A stretch of 64,000 nucleotides of DNA from Variovorax sp. J2L1-78. GTDB lineage: Bacteria > Pseudomonadota > Gammaproteobacteria > Burkholderiales > Burkholderiaceae_C. Positions 9,304 to 17,044 of this stretch are shown in pieces. A program made the translations under genes and the position numbers. The stretch spans positions 1-64,000 of the forward strand of contig NZ_JASZYB010000004.1 of assembly GCF_030317205.1 (NCBI RefSeq), read 5' to 3'. Every line of letters starts with the position of its first letter. Within the stretch, counting starts at the first letter, position 1. A model generated the notes under the pieces. The model was not told where the DNA came from and did not search any database. It saw only the letters and a program-made list of their open reading frames with translations.

Positions 9304-10044
9304 TCAGAAAGGCATGACGTTCAAGAAGAAGCGCTGCATCCAGCCCATGTGCTGGGCCTCGTCGATGTAGCCCTTGGCCGTGTATTCGATGCGGGCGTCG
9401 GCCACCAGCGTCGACGGCACGGTGTTGGTGCCAGAGACGGTGCGCGGATTCACCACGCCCGAGAAGCGGATGAACTCCGTGCCCTGGTTGATGCCCATCT
9501 GCTTCTCGCCGCTCACCAGCAGGTTGCCGTTGGGCATGACGTCGGTCACGGTCACGGTGATCACGCCGTTGAAGGTGTTGTTGGCGTTGGCGCCGCCCTG
9601 CGCCTGAAGCGTGTTGGTGCCGGCCAGGTTGGTGTCCTGGCCGTTGAGCAGCGAGCCGATCAGCTTCGGAATGCCGCCGGCGAAGGTGCCGGTGGTGCTG
9701 CCGTTGCGGCTGGCGTTGGCGCCCGAGTTCTTGCTGGCGTTGACACGCTCGCTGATGACGACGGTAAGGATGTCGCCGACGTTGCGCGGCCGGCGGTCTT
9801 CGAACAGCGCGTTGGCGCCGGGGCCGTCTCGGAAGATGGCGCCCGTGGGCCGGCGCGCCGTTGCCGATGCGTAGGTGTCGGCGCGTGCGGTCATGGGCTG
9901 GTGCACCAGCGGCTCGCGCGGAATCTGCGCGCAGCCCGCCCCCACGACGGCCAGCAGCACCAGCAGGAGGCGCGATGCAGGCGATGCAGGCGCTGCGGGC
10001 GCAGCGACACCGCGTGCGGGAAGAATGGGACTGCGCATGGTCAT
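9304..10044 (-). CDS. flgH: Flagellar L-ring lipoprotein FlgH
   Basis: Outer-membrane lipoprotein of the L ring. It has a hydrophobic leader ending in a lipobox (AVVGAGC), then the FlgH body with RPRNVGDILTVVISERVNASK and a C-terminal ADARIEYTAKGYIDEAQHMGWMQRF in sections; about 246 residues, the usual size. The ATG at 10044 overlaps the flgG stop by four bases (ATGA), and the stop at 9304 overlaps a possible flgI start in the same way, so flgG-flgH-flgI are probably translationally coupled. Confidence 0.96.
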   Translation of the reverse strand: MTMRSPILPARGVAAPAAPASPASRLLLVLLAVVGAGCAQIPREPLVHQPMTARADTYASATARRPTGAIFRDGPGANALFEDRRPRNVGDILTVVISERVNASKNSGANASRNGSTTGTFAGGIPKLIGSLLNGQDTNLAGTNTLQAQGGANANNTFNGVITVTVTDVMPNGNLLVSGEKQMGINQGTEFIRFSGVVNPRTVSGTNTVPSTLVADARIEYTAKGYIDEAQHMGWMQRFFLNVMPF

Positions 10045-10826
10045 CACAGCTGGGCGAGCTTGGCCAGCATCTGGTCCGAGGTCTGCACGGCCTTGCTGTT
10101 GATCTCGTAGGCGCGCTGCGTGGCGATCATGTTCACCAGTTCCTCGACCACGTTCACGTTCGAGGCCTCGACATAGCCCTGCGTCAGGATGCCGGCGCCT
10201 TCGAGACCGGGGACCACCACGTTGGCGGCACCCGACGCGTCGGTTTCGGTGTAGAGGTTCTCGCCCATGCTCTGCAGGCCGGTCGGGTTCAGGAAGGTCG
10301 CCAGCTGCAGCTGGCCGACCTGCACCGTCGCGGTGGAGCCGGCCTGCGTCACCGACACCGTGCCGTCGCGGGCGACGGTGATGCTGGTGGCGTTCTGCGG
10401 GATGGTGATCTGCGGCTGGATCTGGAAGCCGCTGGCGGTCACGAGCTGGCCTTCGGCGTTGGTCTGGAACGAACCGTCGCGGGTATAGGACGTGGTGCCG
10501 TCGGGCATCAGCACCTGGAAGAAGCCGCCGCCGTTGATGGCCACGTCCTTCGGGTTGTCGGTCTTGGTCAGGTTGCCTTGCGAGTGCAGGCGCTCGGTGG
10601 CGACCACGCGCACGCCGGTGCCCAGCTGCAGGCCCGAAGGCAGGCGCGTCTGGTCGGAGGTCTGGCCGCCGACCTGGCGCATGTTCTGGTACATCAGGTC
10701 TTCGAACACGGCGCGGCTGCGCTTGAAGCCGGTGGTGCCGACGTTGGCCAGGTTGTTGGAGACGACGTCGAGCTGCGTCTGTTGCGCATCGAGGCCGGTC
10801 TTGGCGATATAGAGGGAACGGATCAT
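10044..10826 (-). CDS. flgG: Flagellar distal rod protein FlgG
   Basis: Main subunit of the distal rod, secreted by the flagellar type III apparatus. 260 residues, the standard length. It has the family N-terminus MIRSLYIAKTGLDAQQTQLD, the NVGTTGFKRSRAVFEDL motif, and the C-terminal coiled-coil segment LVNMIATQRAYEINSKAVQT. The start at 10826 is unambiguous. It lies 59 bases after flgF in the flgB-J run. Confidence 0.97.
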   Translation of the reverse strand: MIRSLYIAKTGLDAQQTQLDVVSNNLANVGTTGFKRSRAVFEDLMYQNMRQVGGQTSDQTRLPSGLQLGTGVRVVATERLHSQGNLTKTDNPKDVAINGGGFFQVLMPDGTTSYTRDGSFQTNAEGQLVTASGFQIQPQITIPQNATSITVARDGTVSVTQAGSTATVQVGQLQLATFLNPTGLQSMGENLYTETDASGAANVVVPGLEGAGILTQGYVEASNVNVVEELVNMIATQRAYEINSKAVQTSDQMLAKLAQL

Positions 10827-10885
10827 GGGAAATACTCCTGTGGAACGGCGTCGTGGACTAGGCCTCGGGGCTTGGGCTCAGCCGC

Positions 10886-11626
10886 TTAGCCGTACGCCAG
10901 CAACTTGTTGGCGGATTGCGCGTTGGTGTCGGCGGTCGTGATGGACTTCATCTGCATCTCGAAGCTGCGGGCGTTGGCGATCATGGCCACCATGGCCTCG
11001 ACCGGATTCACGTTGCTGCCCTCGAACACGCCGCTCATGACCGTGACGGCCGGGTCGGCGTCCGCCGGTTGCAGGCCCTCGCGCATGCGGAACAGGCCGT
11101 CGTCGCCGCGAACGAGGTCGGTGGACGGCGGGTTCACCAGCTTGAGACGGCCGACCTCGGCCACGCCCACGGTCGGGTCGCCCGCGCCGCGCGCCGCGAT
11201 CACGCCGGTGCTGCCCACCGTGGCGGTCGCGCCCGGCGGGATCACCAGCGCGCCGTTCTCGCCGACCACCGGGCGTCCGCCCATGGTCGTGAGCTGGCCG
11301 TCGGCCGCCACCTGCAGATTGCCCACGCGGGTGTAGGCCTCGCCGGTGGCGGTCTGCACCACCAACCAGCCGTCACCCTTGACCGCCACGTCGAGTTCGC
11401 GGCCGGTCTCGGTGATCGGGCCGGTGCTGAAGTCGGCACCGGGCGTGGTGGCGACCACGAAGGCGCGCGTCTGCGCTTCCTCGCCGACCACCGGCACCGC
11501 GCGAAACGCATTGACCTGGGCGCGGAACCCAGGGGTCGAGACATTCGCCATGTTGTTGGCGACCGAGGCCTGTTGTTCCATGGCCTGCTTGGCGCCGCTC
11601 ATCGCGACATACAGCATTCGATCCAC
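10886..11626 (-). CDS. flgF: Flagellar proximal rod protein FlgF (GTG start)
   Basis: Proximal rod subunit exported by the flagellar secretion system. 246 residues with the family N-terminus (M)DRMLYVAMSGAKQAMEQQ, the NVSTPGFRAQ motif and a C-terminal MVAMIANARSFEMQMK helix. The first codon is GTG at 11626, not ATG. An AGGAG ribosome site 7 bases upstream and the match to the usual FlgF N-terminus fix it. It is cotranscribed with flgE (gap 44) and flgG (gap 59). Confidence 0.96.
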   Translation of the reverse strand: MDRMLYVAMSGAKQAMEQQASVANNMANVSTPGFRAQVNAFRAVPVVGEEAQTRAFVVATTPGADFSTGPITETGRELDVAVKGDGWLVVQTATGEAYTRVGNLQVAADGQLTTMGGRPVVGENGALVIPPGATATVGSTGVIAARGAGDPTVGVAEVGRLKLVNPPSTDLVRGDDGLFRMREGLQPADADPAVTVMSGVFEGSNVNPVEAMVAMIANARSFEMQMKSITTADTNAQSANKLLAYG

Positions 11627-11670
11627 TGGGTGCTCCTGAAAAGGTGACGAAGGAAGGCGAGGCTTGCGCG

Positions 11671-12894
11671 TCAGCGGATGTTGATCAGCGTCTGCATGAT
11701 CTGGTCCTGCGTCTTCACCGTCTGCGCATTGGCCTGGTAGGTGCGCTGCGCCACGATCAGGTTGACCAGCTCGGAGGTCAGGTCGACGTTGGAGGCTTCG
11801 AGTGCACCCGAGGCCAGCGAGCCCTGCTTGCTCCCCTTGCCCGGCACGCCGGTGAGCGCCGCGCCCGAGGCCTGCGTTTCGCCCCAGACGTTTTCACCCA
11901 TCGGCTCCAGGCCGTTCGGGTTGGCGAAGGAGCTCAGGACCACCTGGCCAAGCAGATTGCTTTGCTCGTTCGAGTAGGTGCCGGTGATGGTGCCGTCGGG
12001 GTTGATCGAGAAGGCCGTCAGCGTGCCCGAGGTGTAGCCGTCTTGCGCGAGCTTGCGGATCTCGTTCACGTTGCCGAACTGGGTCGTGCCGGTCAGGTCG
12101 ACCGCCGCGGTCAGCGGCAACGAGCCGTTGCCGAAGGCCAGCGGGCCGACGTTGAACGTGCCGCCCGCGGGCGTAAGCATGTTGCCGTTGCCGTCGAAGG
12201 TGTAGTTGGCCATCGGGACCGGCGGCGTGGCCGTGGAGATCGGCGCGCCGTCGATCGTGCCGTAGACGCTCCAGGCGCCGGCGCCGGTCTTGACGAAGTA
12301 GGCGCCCAGCTCGTGCGGGTTGCCCAGCGAGTCGTAGATCGGGCCCAGCGCGTTGGAGTAGTTGAAGGTGTCCGAATCGGTCGCGTTGAACGGCGTCTTG
12401 GTCGGCACCGCGAGGCGCGAGTCGAGGTTGAACCCAGCATCGATGCTGGTGGTCGCCTTCGGTGCCATGGAAGCGTTCGGGATCTGGATCGGTGCCGGCG
12501 TGCCGCCGTTGATGGTGCCGGTGGCCGACACGCCGTAGCCCGTCAGCTGCAGACCGGCCGCGTTGACGAGGTAGCCGGCGTTGTCGCGGGTGAACTGGCC
12601 GTTGCGCGAGTACATGACCTCACCGCTCGGGCTGGCCAGGCGGTAGAAGCCATCGCCGTTCAGGATGGCGACGTCCAGCGGACGGCTGCTGCTCTGCGTC
12701 ACGCCCTGGGTGAAGTTCTGCGTCACGCTCGCGACCGAGGCGCCGAGACCGACACGCGAGCCGGCATACACGTCCTGGAAGGTGGCCGCCGCCGACTTGA
12801 AGCCGACCGTGCCGGAGTTGGCGATGTTGTTGCCGATGACGTCGAGGTTCGCGGCGGCGACGGCCAGACCGCTGATGCCTTGGGAGAAAGCCAT
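11671..12894 (-). CDS. flgE: Flagellar hook protein FlgE
   Basis: Subunit of the flexible hook, secreted through the flagellar export gate. 407 residues, typical. Seen: N-terminal MAFSQGISGLAVAAANLDVI, the NIANSGTVGFKSAAATFQDV motif, a variable central domain rich in Gly, Thr and Asn, and the C-terminal LIVAQRTYQANAQTVKTQDQ helix that packs in the hook core. It lies downstream of flgD, whose scaffold caps hook growth, in canonical order. Confidence 0.97.
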   Translation of the reverse strand: MAFSQGISGLAVAAANLDVIGNNIANSGTVGFKSAAATFQDVYAGSRVGLGASVASVTQNFTQGVTQSSSRPLDVAILNGDGFYRLASPSGEVMYSRNGQFTRDNAGYLVNAAGLQLTGYGVSATGTINGGTPAPIQIPNASMAPKATTSIDAGFNLDSRLAVPTKTPFNATDSDTFNYSNALGPIYDSLGNPHELGAYFVKTGAGAWSVYGTIDGAPISTATPPVPMANYTFDGNGNMLTPAGGTFNVGPLAFGNGSLPLTAAVDLTGTTQFGNVNEIRKLAQDGYTSGTLTAFSINPDGTITGTYSNEQSNLLGQVVLSSFANPNGLEPMGENVWGETQASGAALTGVPGKGSKQGSLASGALEASNVDLTSELVNLIVAQRTYQANAQTVKTQDQIMQTLINIR

Positions 12895-12974
12895 GATGAA
12901 GTCCTTGTATCAATGCAATGAGGGAACGGCGTACCGCGACGCGGCTGCCGCCGGGAGAAATGAAAGGCCTGGGT

Positions 12975-13703
12975 TCAGAGGAACATGCGCACGTCGGACA
13001 GGCTGATGCTCTTGCCCGTCGAGAGGTCGAGCGTCACGCCGTTGGCGCCCTGCTTGACCGCAGCCACCTGGGTGAACGTGAGCGCCTCCGCCTTGACGGC
13101 GGCGCCCGCGCCGGTCGCCGCCACGCTGAACTGGTAGTTGCCTGCGGCGACCACTTCGCCCGCATCGTTCTTGCCGTCCCACTTGACGCCGTTGGCGCCT
13201 TCGGGGAGCGCGCCGAGTTCCATCGTGCGGACCTTGGTGCCGTTGGCGTCGGTGATGGTCACGGTCACGTCGGTGGCCCCCTTGGCCGGCAGTTCGACCG
13301 CGAAAGGCACTTCCTTGGGCGTCTTCACGCCGGTGGCCTTGTCTTCCACCATCTCGAGCGAGAGCGCGTTGCCGGGCGACAGCACGGCATAGCCGATCAG
13401 CGAGGCCGCCTGCAGCACCTGGCTGGAGCCGGTCTGATTGACCAGCCCGCTGAGCGTGGCATTGAGCTGCTCGATGCCGCTGACCGTGCTCATCTGCGCG
13501 AGCTGCGAGGTGAGCTCGGCGTTCTCCATCGGGTTGAGCGGGTCCTGGTTGTTGAGCTGGGTGACGAGCAGCTTCAGGAAGCGCTTCTCGCTGTCCGCGT
13601 TGGTCGTGCCGGAGGCGCCGGCCGCTGCGGCTGCGGATGCCGCGGCGGCGGCGGCTGCTGCCGCTGGGTCGTTGGCAACGTTGGAGGTCGAAGGAATGGC
13701 CAT
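12975..13703 (-). CDS. flgD: Flagellar hook-capping protein FlgD
   Basis: Scaffold that caps the growing hook and is absent from the finished structure. 242 residues. The N-terminal segment contains the family motif FLKLLVTQLNNQDPLNPMEN, followed by SQLAQMSTVSGIEQLN and a C-terminal FlgD Ig-like/tudor region (TITDANGTKVRTMELG). Unusual: an almost uninterrupted alanine tract at about residues 11-28, encoded by a GC-only triplet-like repeat that is prone to slippage. The start ATG at 13703 sits 23 bases after the flgC stop. Confidence 0.96.
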   Translation of the reverse strand: MAIPSTSNVANDPAAAAAAAAASAAAAAGASGTTNADSEKRFLKLLVTQLNNQDPLNPMENAELTSQLAQMSTVSGIEQLNATLSGLVNQTGSSQVLQAASLIGYAVLSPGNALSLEMVEDKATGVKTPKEVPFAVELPAKGATDVTVTITDANGTKVRTMELGALPEGANGVKWDGKNDAGEVVAAGNYQFSVAATGAGAAVKAEALTFTQVAAVKQGANGVTLDLSTGKSISLSDVRMFL

Positions 13704-13726
13704 GGTGTGAAAGTGAGAGTGGAGAG

Positions 13727-14143
13727 TTACTGACCGACGGTGAGCGTCTTGACCATCAGCGTCTTGGCGGTGTTGAGCACCTCGACGTTGGCCTGATAGC
13801 TGCGGGAGGCGGAAATCATGTTGGTCATCTCTTCGACCACATTGACGTTGGGCATGGCCACATAGCCTTGCGGATTCGCATGAGGGTTCTTGGGGTCGTA
13901 GACCATCTTGGCCGGCGACGTGTCTTCGCGGATCGACGCCACCTTCACGCCGCCGACGTCGCTGCGGCCGGAGCCCGCGACCTCGAACACCACCTGCTTG
14001 GCGCGGTAGGGCTGGCCGTCGGGGCCGGCGACGCTCTCGGCGTTGGCGAGGTTGCTCGCCGTCACGTTCATGCGCTGCGACTGCGCCGTCATGGCGGAGC
14101 CCGCCACGTTGAAGATGTTCATCGAGTTGCTGGGGTAGGGCAT
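13727..14143 (-). CDS. flgC: Flagellar proximal rod protein FlgC
   Basis: Rod subunit, 138 residues, normal for the family. Seen: MNIFNVAGSAMTAQSQRMNV near the start, the NLANAESVAGPDGQPYRAKQ motif and a C-terminal VVEEMTNMISASRSYQANVE helix. The ATG at 14143 (MPYPSNSMNIF) is chosen; a longer open frame to 14284 would run into flgB and carries no FlgC sequence. The gap to flgB is 28 bases. Confidence 0.96.
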   Translation of the reverse strand: MPYPSNSMNIFNVAGSAMTAQSQRMNVTASNLANAESVAGPDGQPYRAKQVVFEVAGSGRSDVGGVKVASIREDTSPAKMVYDPKNPHANPQGYVAMPNVNVVEEMTNMISASRSYQANVEVLNTAKTLMVKTLTVGQ

Positions 14144-14171
14144 GCGTTCTCTCCGGCGGCGGTGGCCGCGG

Positions 14172-14576
14172 TTATTGCTGGACCGCCGACAGCAGCGTCT
14201 TGATCTTGGCGCCGATGACCGTGAGGTTCGACTCGTAGCGCAGCGCGTTGTCGGCGAAGTTGATGCGCTCCACGTCCATCTCAACGGTGTTGCCGTCGAT
14301 GCTGGACTGGTGGGGCACCCGGTAGAGCAGGTTCTGGTCGGGCATGGCCTGCGCTTCGGCGCGGATGTGGCGCGACGAGGTGACCGACATGCTCATCGAC
14401 TGCGAGGCCCGGCCGCGCTCGACGGCCTCGGTCAGGCGGCTGCTGAAATCGATGTCACGCGCCTTGTAGTTGGGCGTGTCGGCGTGGGCGATGTTCGACG
14501 CCAGCACCTCCTGGCGCTGGGCGCGCAGGTTGAGTGCTTCGCGGTTGAAGTTCAAAGCTGCATCGAGCTTGTCCAT
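14172..14576 (-). CDS. flgB: Flagellar proximal rod protein FlgB
   Basis: First gene of the flgB-J operon. It encodes a proximal rod subunit of 134 residues. The ATG at 14576 gives MDKLDAALNFNREALNLRAQ, the family N-terminus; an upstream in-frame start at 14603 would add nine unrelated residues. The motif NIAHADTPNYKARDIDF is diagnostic. The C-terminal helix INFADNALRYESNLTVIGAK matches rod proteins. The operon promoter must lie in the 213 bases shared with the divergent flgA; I could not define its elements. Confidence 0.96.
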   Translation of the reverse strand: MDKLDAALNFNREALNLRAQRQEVLASNIAHADTPNYKARDIDFSSRLTEAVERGRASQSMSMSVTSSRHIRAEAQAMPDQNLLYRVPHQSSIDGNTVEMDVERINFADNALRYESNLTVIGAKIKTLLSAVQQ

Positions 14577-14789
14577 CGTGTGCTTCCATGGGTTGGAGGG
14601 CATCGCTTCAGCACGAGGCGTGGCGACTGATGGAAAGCGAGTCTAGGCACGAGCCGCTTTTGCAATGGGTCGAACAAAGGGTGTTTTCGGCGTCACTTCC
14701 TCACTTCGCGGGCGGGGTCCGCTCCCTAGAATTGCTCGCATCAAGGACACCCCGCGCCCCTGTATGCGCACCGTGCTCCGCCCCATGCC

Positions 14790-15500
14790 ATGACGCCACG
14801 CCCCCTTCTTCGCCGCTTGCTGCCCGCCACCCTCGGGCTTCTGGCCACCGTGCTCGGCACGGGCGCCGCCTGCGCCGCGGAACCGCTCCCTGGCCCGGCC
14901 ATGGCCGCGATCGAACGGCTGATCGAGCGCCAGACCGCCGGCCTGCCCGGCAAGGCCACGGTGACCGCCGCCCTGCCCGGCACCGCCGAGCTGCCGGCCT
15001 GCGATGCCTTCGACGCCTTCCTGCCCACCGGCGCCGCGGCGCGCGGGCGGCTGTCGATCGGCCTGCGCTGCCGCACCGGCGCCGCGTGGACGCGCTTCGT
15101 GCCGGCCTACGTGAAGGTCGAAGGCACCTATTACGTGGCGACCCGCACCATCGAGCCCGGCGACGCCATCGGGCTGGCCGACCTCACAGCACAGACCGGC
15201 GACCTGGCCGCCCTGCCCCGCTCGGTCGTCACCAACGGCAGCGAACTGGCGGGCGCCCGCGCCACCGGCCGCATCGCCGCCGGCGCACCGCTGCGCAAAG
15301 AGCTGCTGCGCGCCCCCACGGTCATCCAGCAGGGCCAGTCGGTCCAGGTGGTGGCGCAGGGCGCCGGCTTCACTGTCAGCACCGAAGCCCGGGCCCTGAC
15401 CCAGGCCGCCGCCGGCGGGGTGGCGCGGGCCAAGACCCTCGACGGACGGATGGTCACGGGCGTGGCCGACGAGGACGGCCAAATCGTCCTGTCGCAGTGA
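14790..15500 (+). CDS. flgA: Flagellar P-ring assembly chaperone FlgA
   Basis: Periplasmic chaperone needed for FlgI polymerisation into the P ring. 236 residues: signal peptide (LLPATLGLLATVLGTGAACAA), a variable N-terminal domain, and a C-terminal SAF-type domain (about 110-235: YYVATRTIEPGDAIGLADLT, AGAPLRKELLRAPTVIQQGQ, VDDEDGQIVLSQ-like end). It is divergent from flgB, the standard arrangement in beta- and gammaproteobacteria. No clear promoter was found in the 213-base gap. Confidence 0.94.
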   Translation: MTPRPLLRRLLPATLGLLATVLGTGAACAAEPLPGPAMAAIERLIERQTAGLPGKATVTAALPGTAELPACDAFDAFLPTGAAARGRLSIGLRCRTGAAWTRFVPAYVKVEGTYYVATRTIEPGDAIGLADLTAQTGDLAALPRSVVTNGSELAGARATGRIAAGAPLRKELLRAPTVIQQGQSVQVVAQGAGFTVSTEARALTQAAAGGVARAKTLDGRMVTGVADEDGQIVLSQ

Positions 15501-15527
15501 GCCGCGCGGAAAATTTCACGCCCGGCC

Positions 15528-15554
15528 TAAAGTTCTCGTCCAAGCTGCCGATAT
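15528..15554 (+). promoter_or_regulatory. Sigma-28 (FliA) promoter for flgMN
   Basis: TAAAGTTC (15528-15535), an 11-base spacer, then GCCGATAT (15547-15554). This is 14 of 16 matches to the TAAAGTTT-N11-GCCGATAA consensus with exact spacing. It lies 26 bases upstream of the flgM GTG. Control of flgM by FliA, the sigma factor FlgM inhibits, is the established feedback loop. Confidence 0.85.
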
Positions 15555-15580
15555 CTGGGTCAACCTGCTAAGGAACCATC

Positions 15581-15877
15581 GTGAAGATCAACCCACCCGC
15601 CCCACCGACCACGCCCCTCGCCACGGCGCCCAAGGCGAGCGCCGCTGCGGCGGCGGGCGCCGATGCAGCCGAACGAGCCAAGGAGGCTGCCTTGAAATCC
15701 GCTGCACGGGTGCGCGTCATGCCCAACCCCGCCGCCAACGGCGAATTCGACGCGGAACGCGTCGCGGCCATCCGCGAGGACATCCGCGCCGGCCGCTACC
15801 AGATCAACCCCGAAGGCATCGCCGACGGCCTGCTGGCCAGCGTGCGCGACCTGATCGACTCGAAGCCCACGCCGTGA
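15581..15877 (+). CDS. flgM: Anti-sigma-28 factor FlgM (GTG start)
   Basis: Binds and inhibits FliA until the hook is complete, then is exported. 98 residues: a flexible Ala/Pro-rich N-terminal half typical of an unfolded export substrate, and a C-terminal sigma-binding part (FDAERVAAIREDIRAGRYQI, IADGLLASVRDLI). It starts with GTG at 15581, preceded by AAGGA. Its promoter at 15528-15554 is FliA-type. The stop overlaps the flgN start (GTGA), so the two are translationally coupled. Confidence 0.95.
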   Translation: MKINPPAPPTTPLATAPKASAAAAAGADAAERAKEAALKSAARVRVMPNPAANGEFDAERVAAIREDIRAGRYQINPEGIADGLLASVRDLIDSKPTP

Positions 15878-16329
15878 ATACCCTGCTCGCCGACCTCTGC
15901 GCCGAAATTTCCTGCCTGAAAGACTTTCTGGCCGCCTTGAACCGCGAGGAAAAGGCGATGCTCGAAGGCCGCTTTCATGACCTGGCCGCCATCACCGAGG
16001 AAAAGACCCGGCTGATGGACCGGATGGCCGAACTCGACCTGGTGCGAGAAGCCACCCAGTGCGCCCTGGGCCACCTGCCGGGCAGCGAAGGCGCCAGCGC
16101 CGCAGCCCGCGCAGCCGGCGAAGCCACCGAGCAGGCCTGGAAGAGCCTGATGCAGCTGGCCGAGGAAGCCCGCAGCGCCAACCAGCGCAACGGCTCGATG
16201 GTCTACAGCCACCTCGACTTCACCCAGCGCGCCCTGCACTTCCTGCAGGCCAGCACCGAACTCTTCTACGGCCCCGACGGCGTGCGCAAGCCCACGTCGG
16301 CGTCGCGCGGGCATATCGCCATCGGTTGA
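15874..16329 (+). CDS. flgN: Flagellar export chaperone FlgN (GTG start)
   Basis: Cytoplasmic chaperone for the hook-filament junction proteins FlgK and FlgL. 151 residues, nearly all helical (FLAALNREEKAMLEGRFHDL, LAAITEEKTRLMDRMAELD), as expected for the FlgN fold. It starts at GTG 15874 overlapping the flgM stop by four bases. The sequence is divergent, but position right after flgM and the FlgN-type EEK..L motif make the call firm. Confidence 0.9.
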   Translation: MNTLLADLCAEISCLKDFLAALNREEKAMLEGRFHDLAAITEEKTRLMDRMAELDLVREATQCALGHLPGSEGASAAARAAGEATEQAWKSLMQLAEEARSANQRNGSMVYSHLDFTQRALHFLQASTELFYGPDGVRKPTSASRGHIAIG

Positions 16330-16346
16330 GCGGCCGCCCGACCCGC

Positions 16347-16925
16347 ATGTCGACCACGCCCAGCCACGCTGCGCTCCCACGGCCTTCCCGGCGCAACCGG
16401 GCGTTGGCCGCTTTTCCGTGGGTGCTGCTGGCCTGCGCGCTGGCGCTGTTCGGCTTTGCCGCCTATGTCGCGCTGCGCTATGCGCAAGTGGCCTCCGGCG
16501 CTGGCGGCAGCGGTGCCGCCGCCAGCGGCCTCTGGGGGCAGTTCGGCTTCCTGATGGGCGGCATCATCGGGCCGGCCCTGGGCTTTCTGACGGTCGTGGC
16601 GCTGGCCATGACGCTGTTGATGCAACTGAACGCCGCGGCAGAAGCCCGCCGCGAGGCCGAGACGCTGCGGCAAGAGGCCGAGCAACGCGCCCGACCCGCC
16701 TTCCTGGAAGCCAAGCTGGCCGCGCTCAGCACGCTGATCAATGCGGCCAACCACGAGATCTACCGTGCGGGCGGCACCACGGTGGAACAGCGCCAGGTCT
16801 GGGACGACCGCAAGAACGCCTTCCTCGTCGAGATGGACGCGACCTTCGCCGCGCTGCGGGCGCTCGAACCGCCAGCGCCTGCCGAGCTGCCTGCCGCCGC
16901 CGGCACCACCGCACCGGCGGCCTGA
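16347..16925 (+). CDS. Small membrane protein with coiled coil, function unknown
   Basis: 192 residues from the ATG at 16347. Two membrane segments (about 24-46 and 71-95) are followed by a charged coiled-coil-like stretch (AEARREAETLRQEAEQRARP) and a helical cytoplasmic tail ending in a Pro/Ala-rich tip. I do not recognise a family. It lies 17 bases after flgN and 119 bases before a chemoreceptor, so it may be transcribed from the flgM promoter; a flagellar or chemotaxis role would be guesswork. Confidence 0.75.
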   Translation: MSTTPSHAALPRPSRRNRALAAFPWVLLACALALFGFAAYVALRYAQVASGAGGSGAAASGLWGQFGFLMGGIIGPALGFLTVVALAMTLLMQLNAAAEARREAETLRQEAEQRARPAFLEAKLAALSTLINAANHEIYRAGGTTVEQRQVWDDRKNAFLVEMDATFAALRALEPPAPAELPAAAGTTAPAA

Positions 16926-16936
16926 GCAAAACCGCA

Positions 16937-16958
16937 CGCATCGCGTGCACGCGATGCG
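16937..16958. terminator. 22-base perfect palindrome after the flgM-flgN transcript
   Basis: CGCATCGCGTGCACGCGATGCG is its own reverse complement (11-base arms, no spacer). It lies 12 bases after the stop of the membrane protein and before the chemoreceptor at 17045. As RNA it could form a strong hairpin, but no T tract follows. It may be an attenuating terminator or a protein-binding site. Confidence 0.45.
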
Positions 16959-17044
16959 GCAGCCGCCTGCAGAAATGCCGCGCCCGGCCGATACGCAGAC
17001 AAGGGCCGTCGGCGGGCGATGGCCCCATCTGCCATCCGACCTCG

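Noticed and set aside
14577..14789. Sigma-54 promoter between flgB and flgA (GGCAC ... TTGCA)
   Set aside because: The spacer between the two elements is nine bases instead of five, so the -24/-12 geometry does not fit.
16970..17000. Sigma-28 promoter before the receptor at 17045 (GCCGATAC)
   Set aside because: The -10 is good but the sequence at -35 (TGCAGAAA) matches the consensus poorly; not strong enough to annotate.
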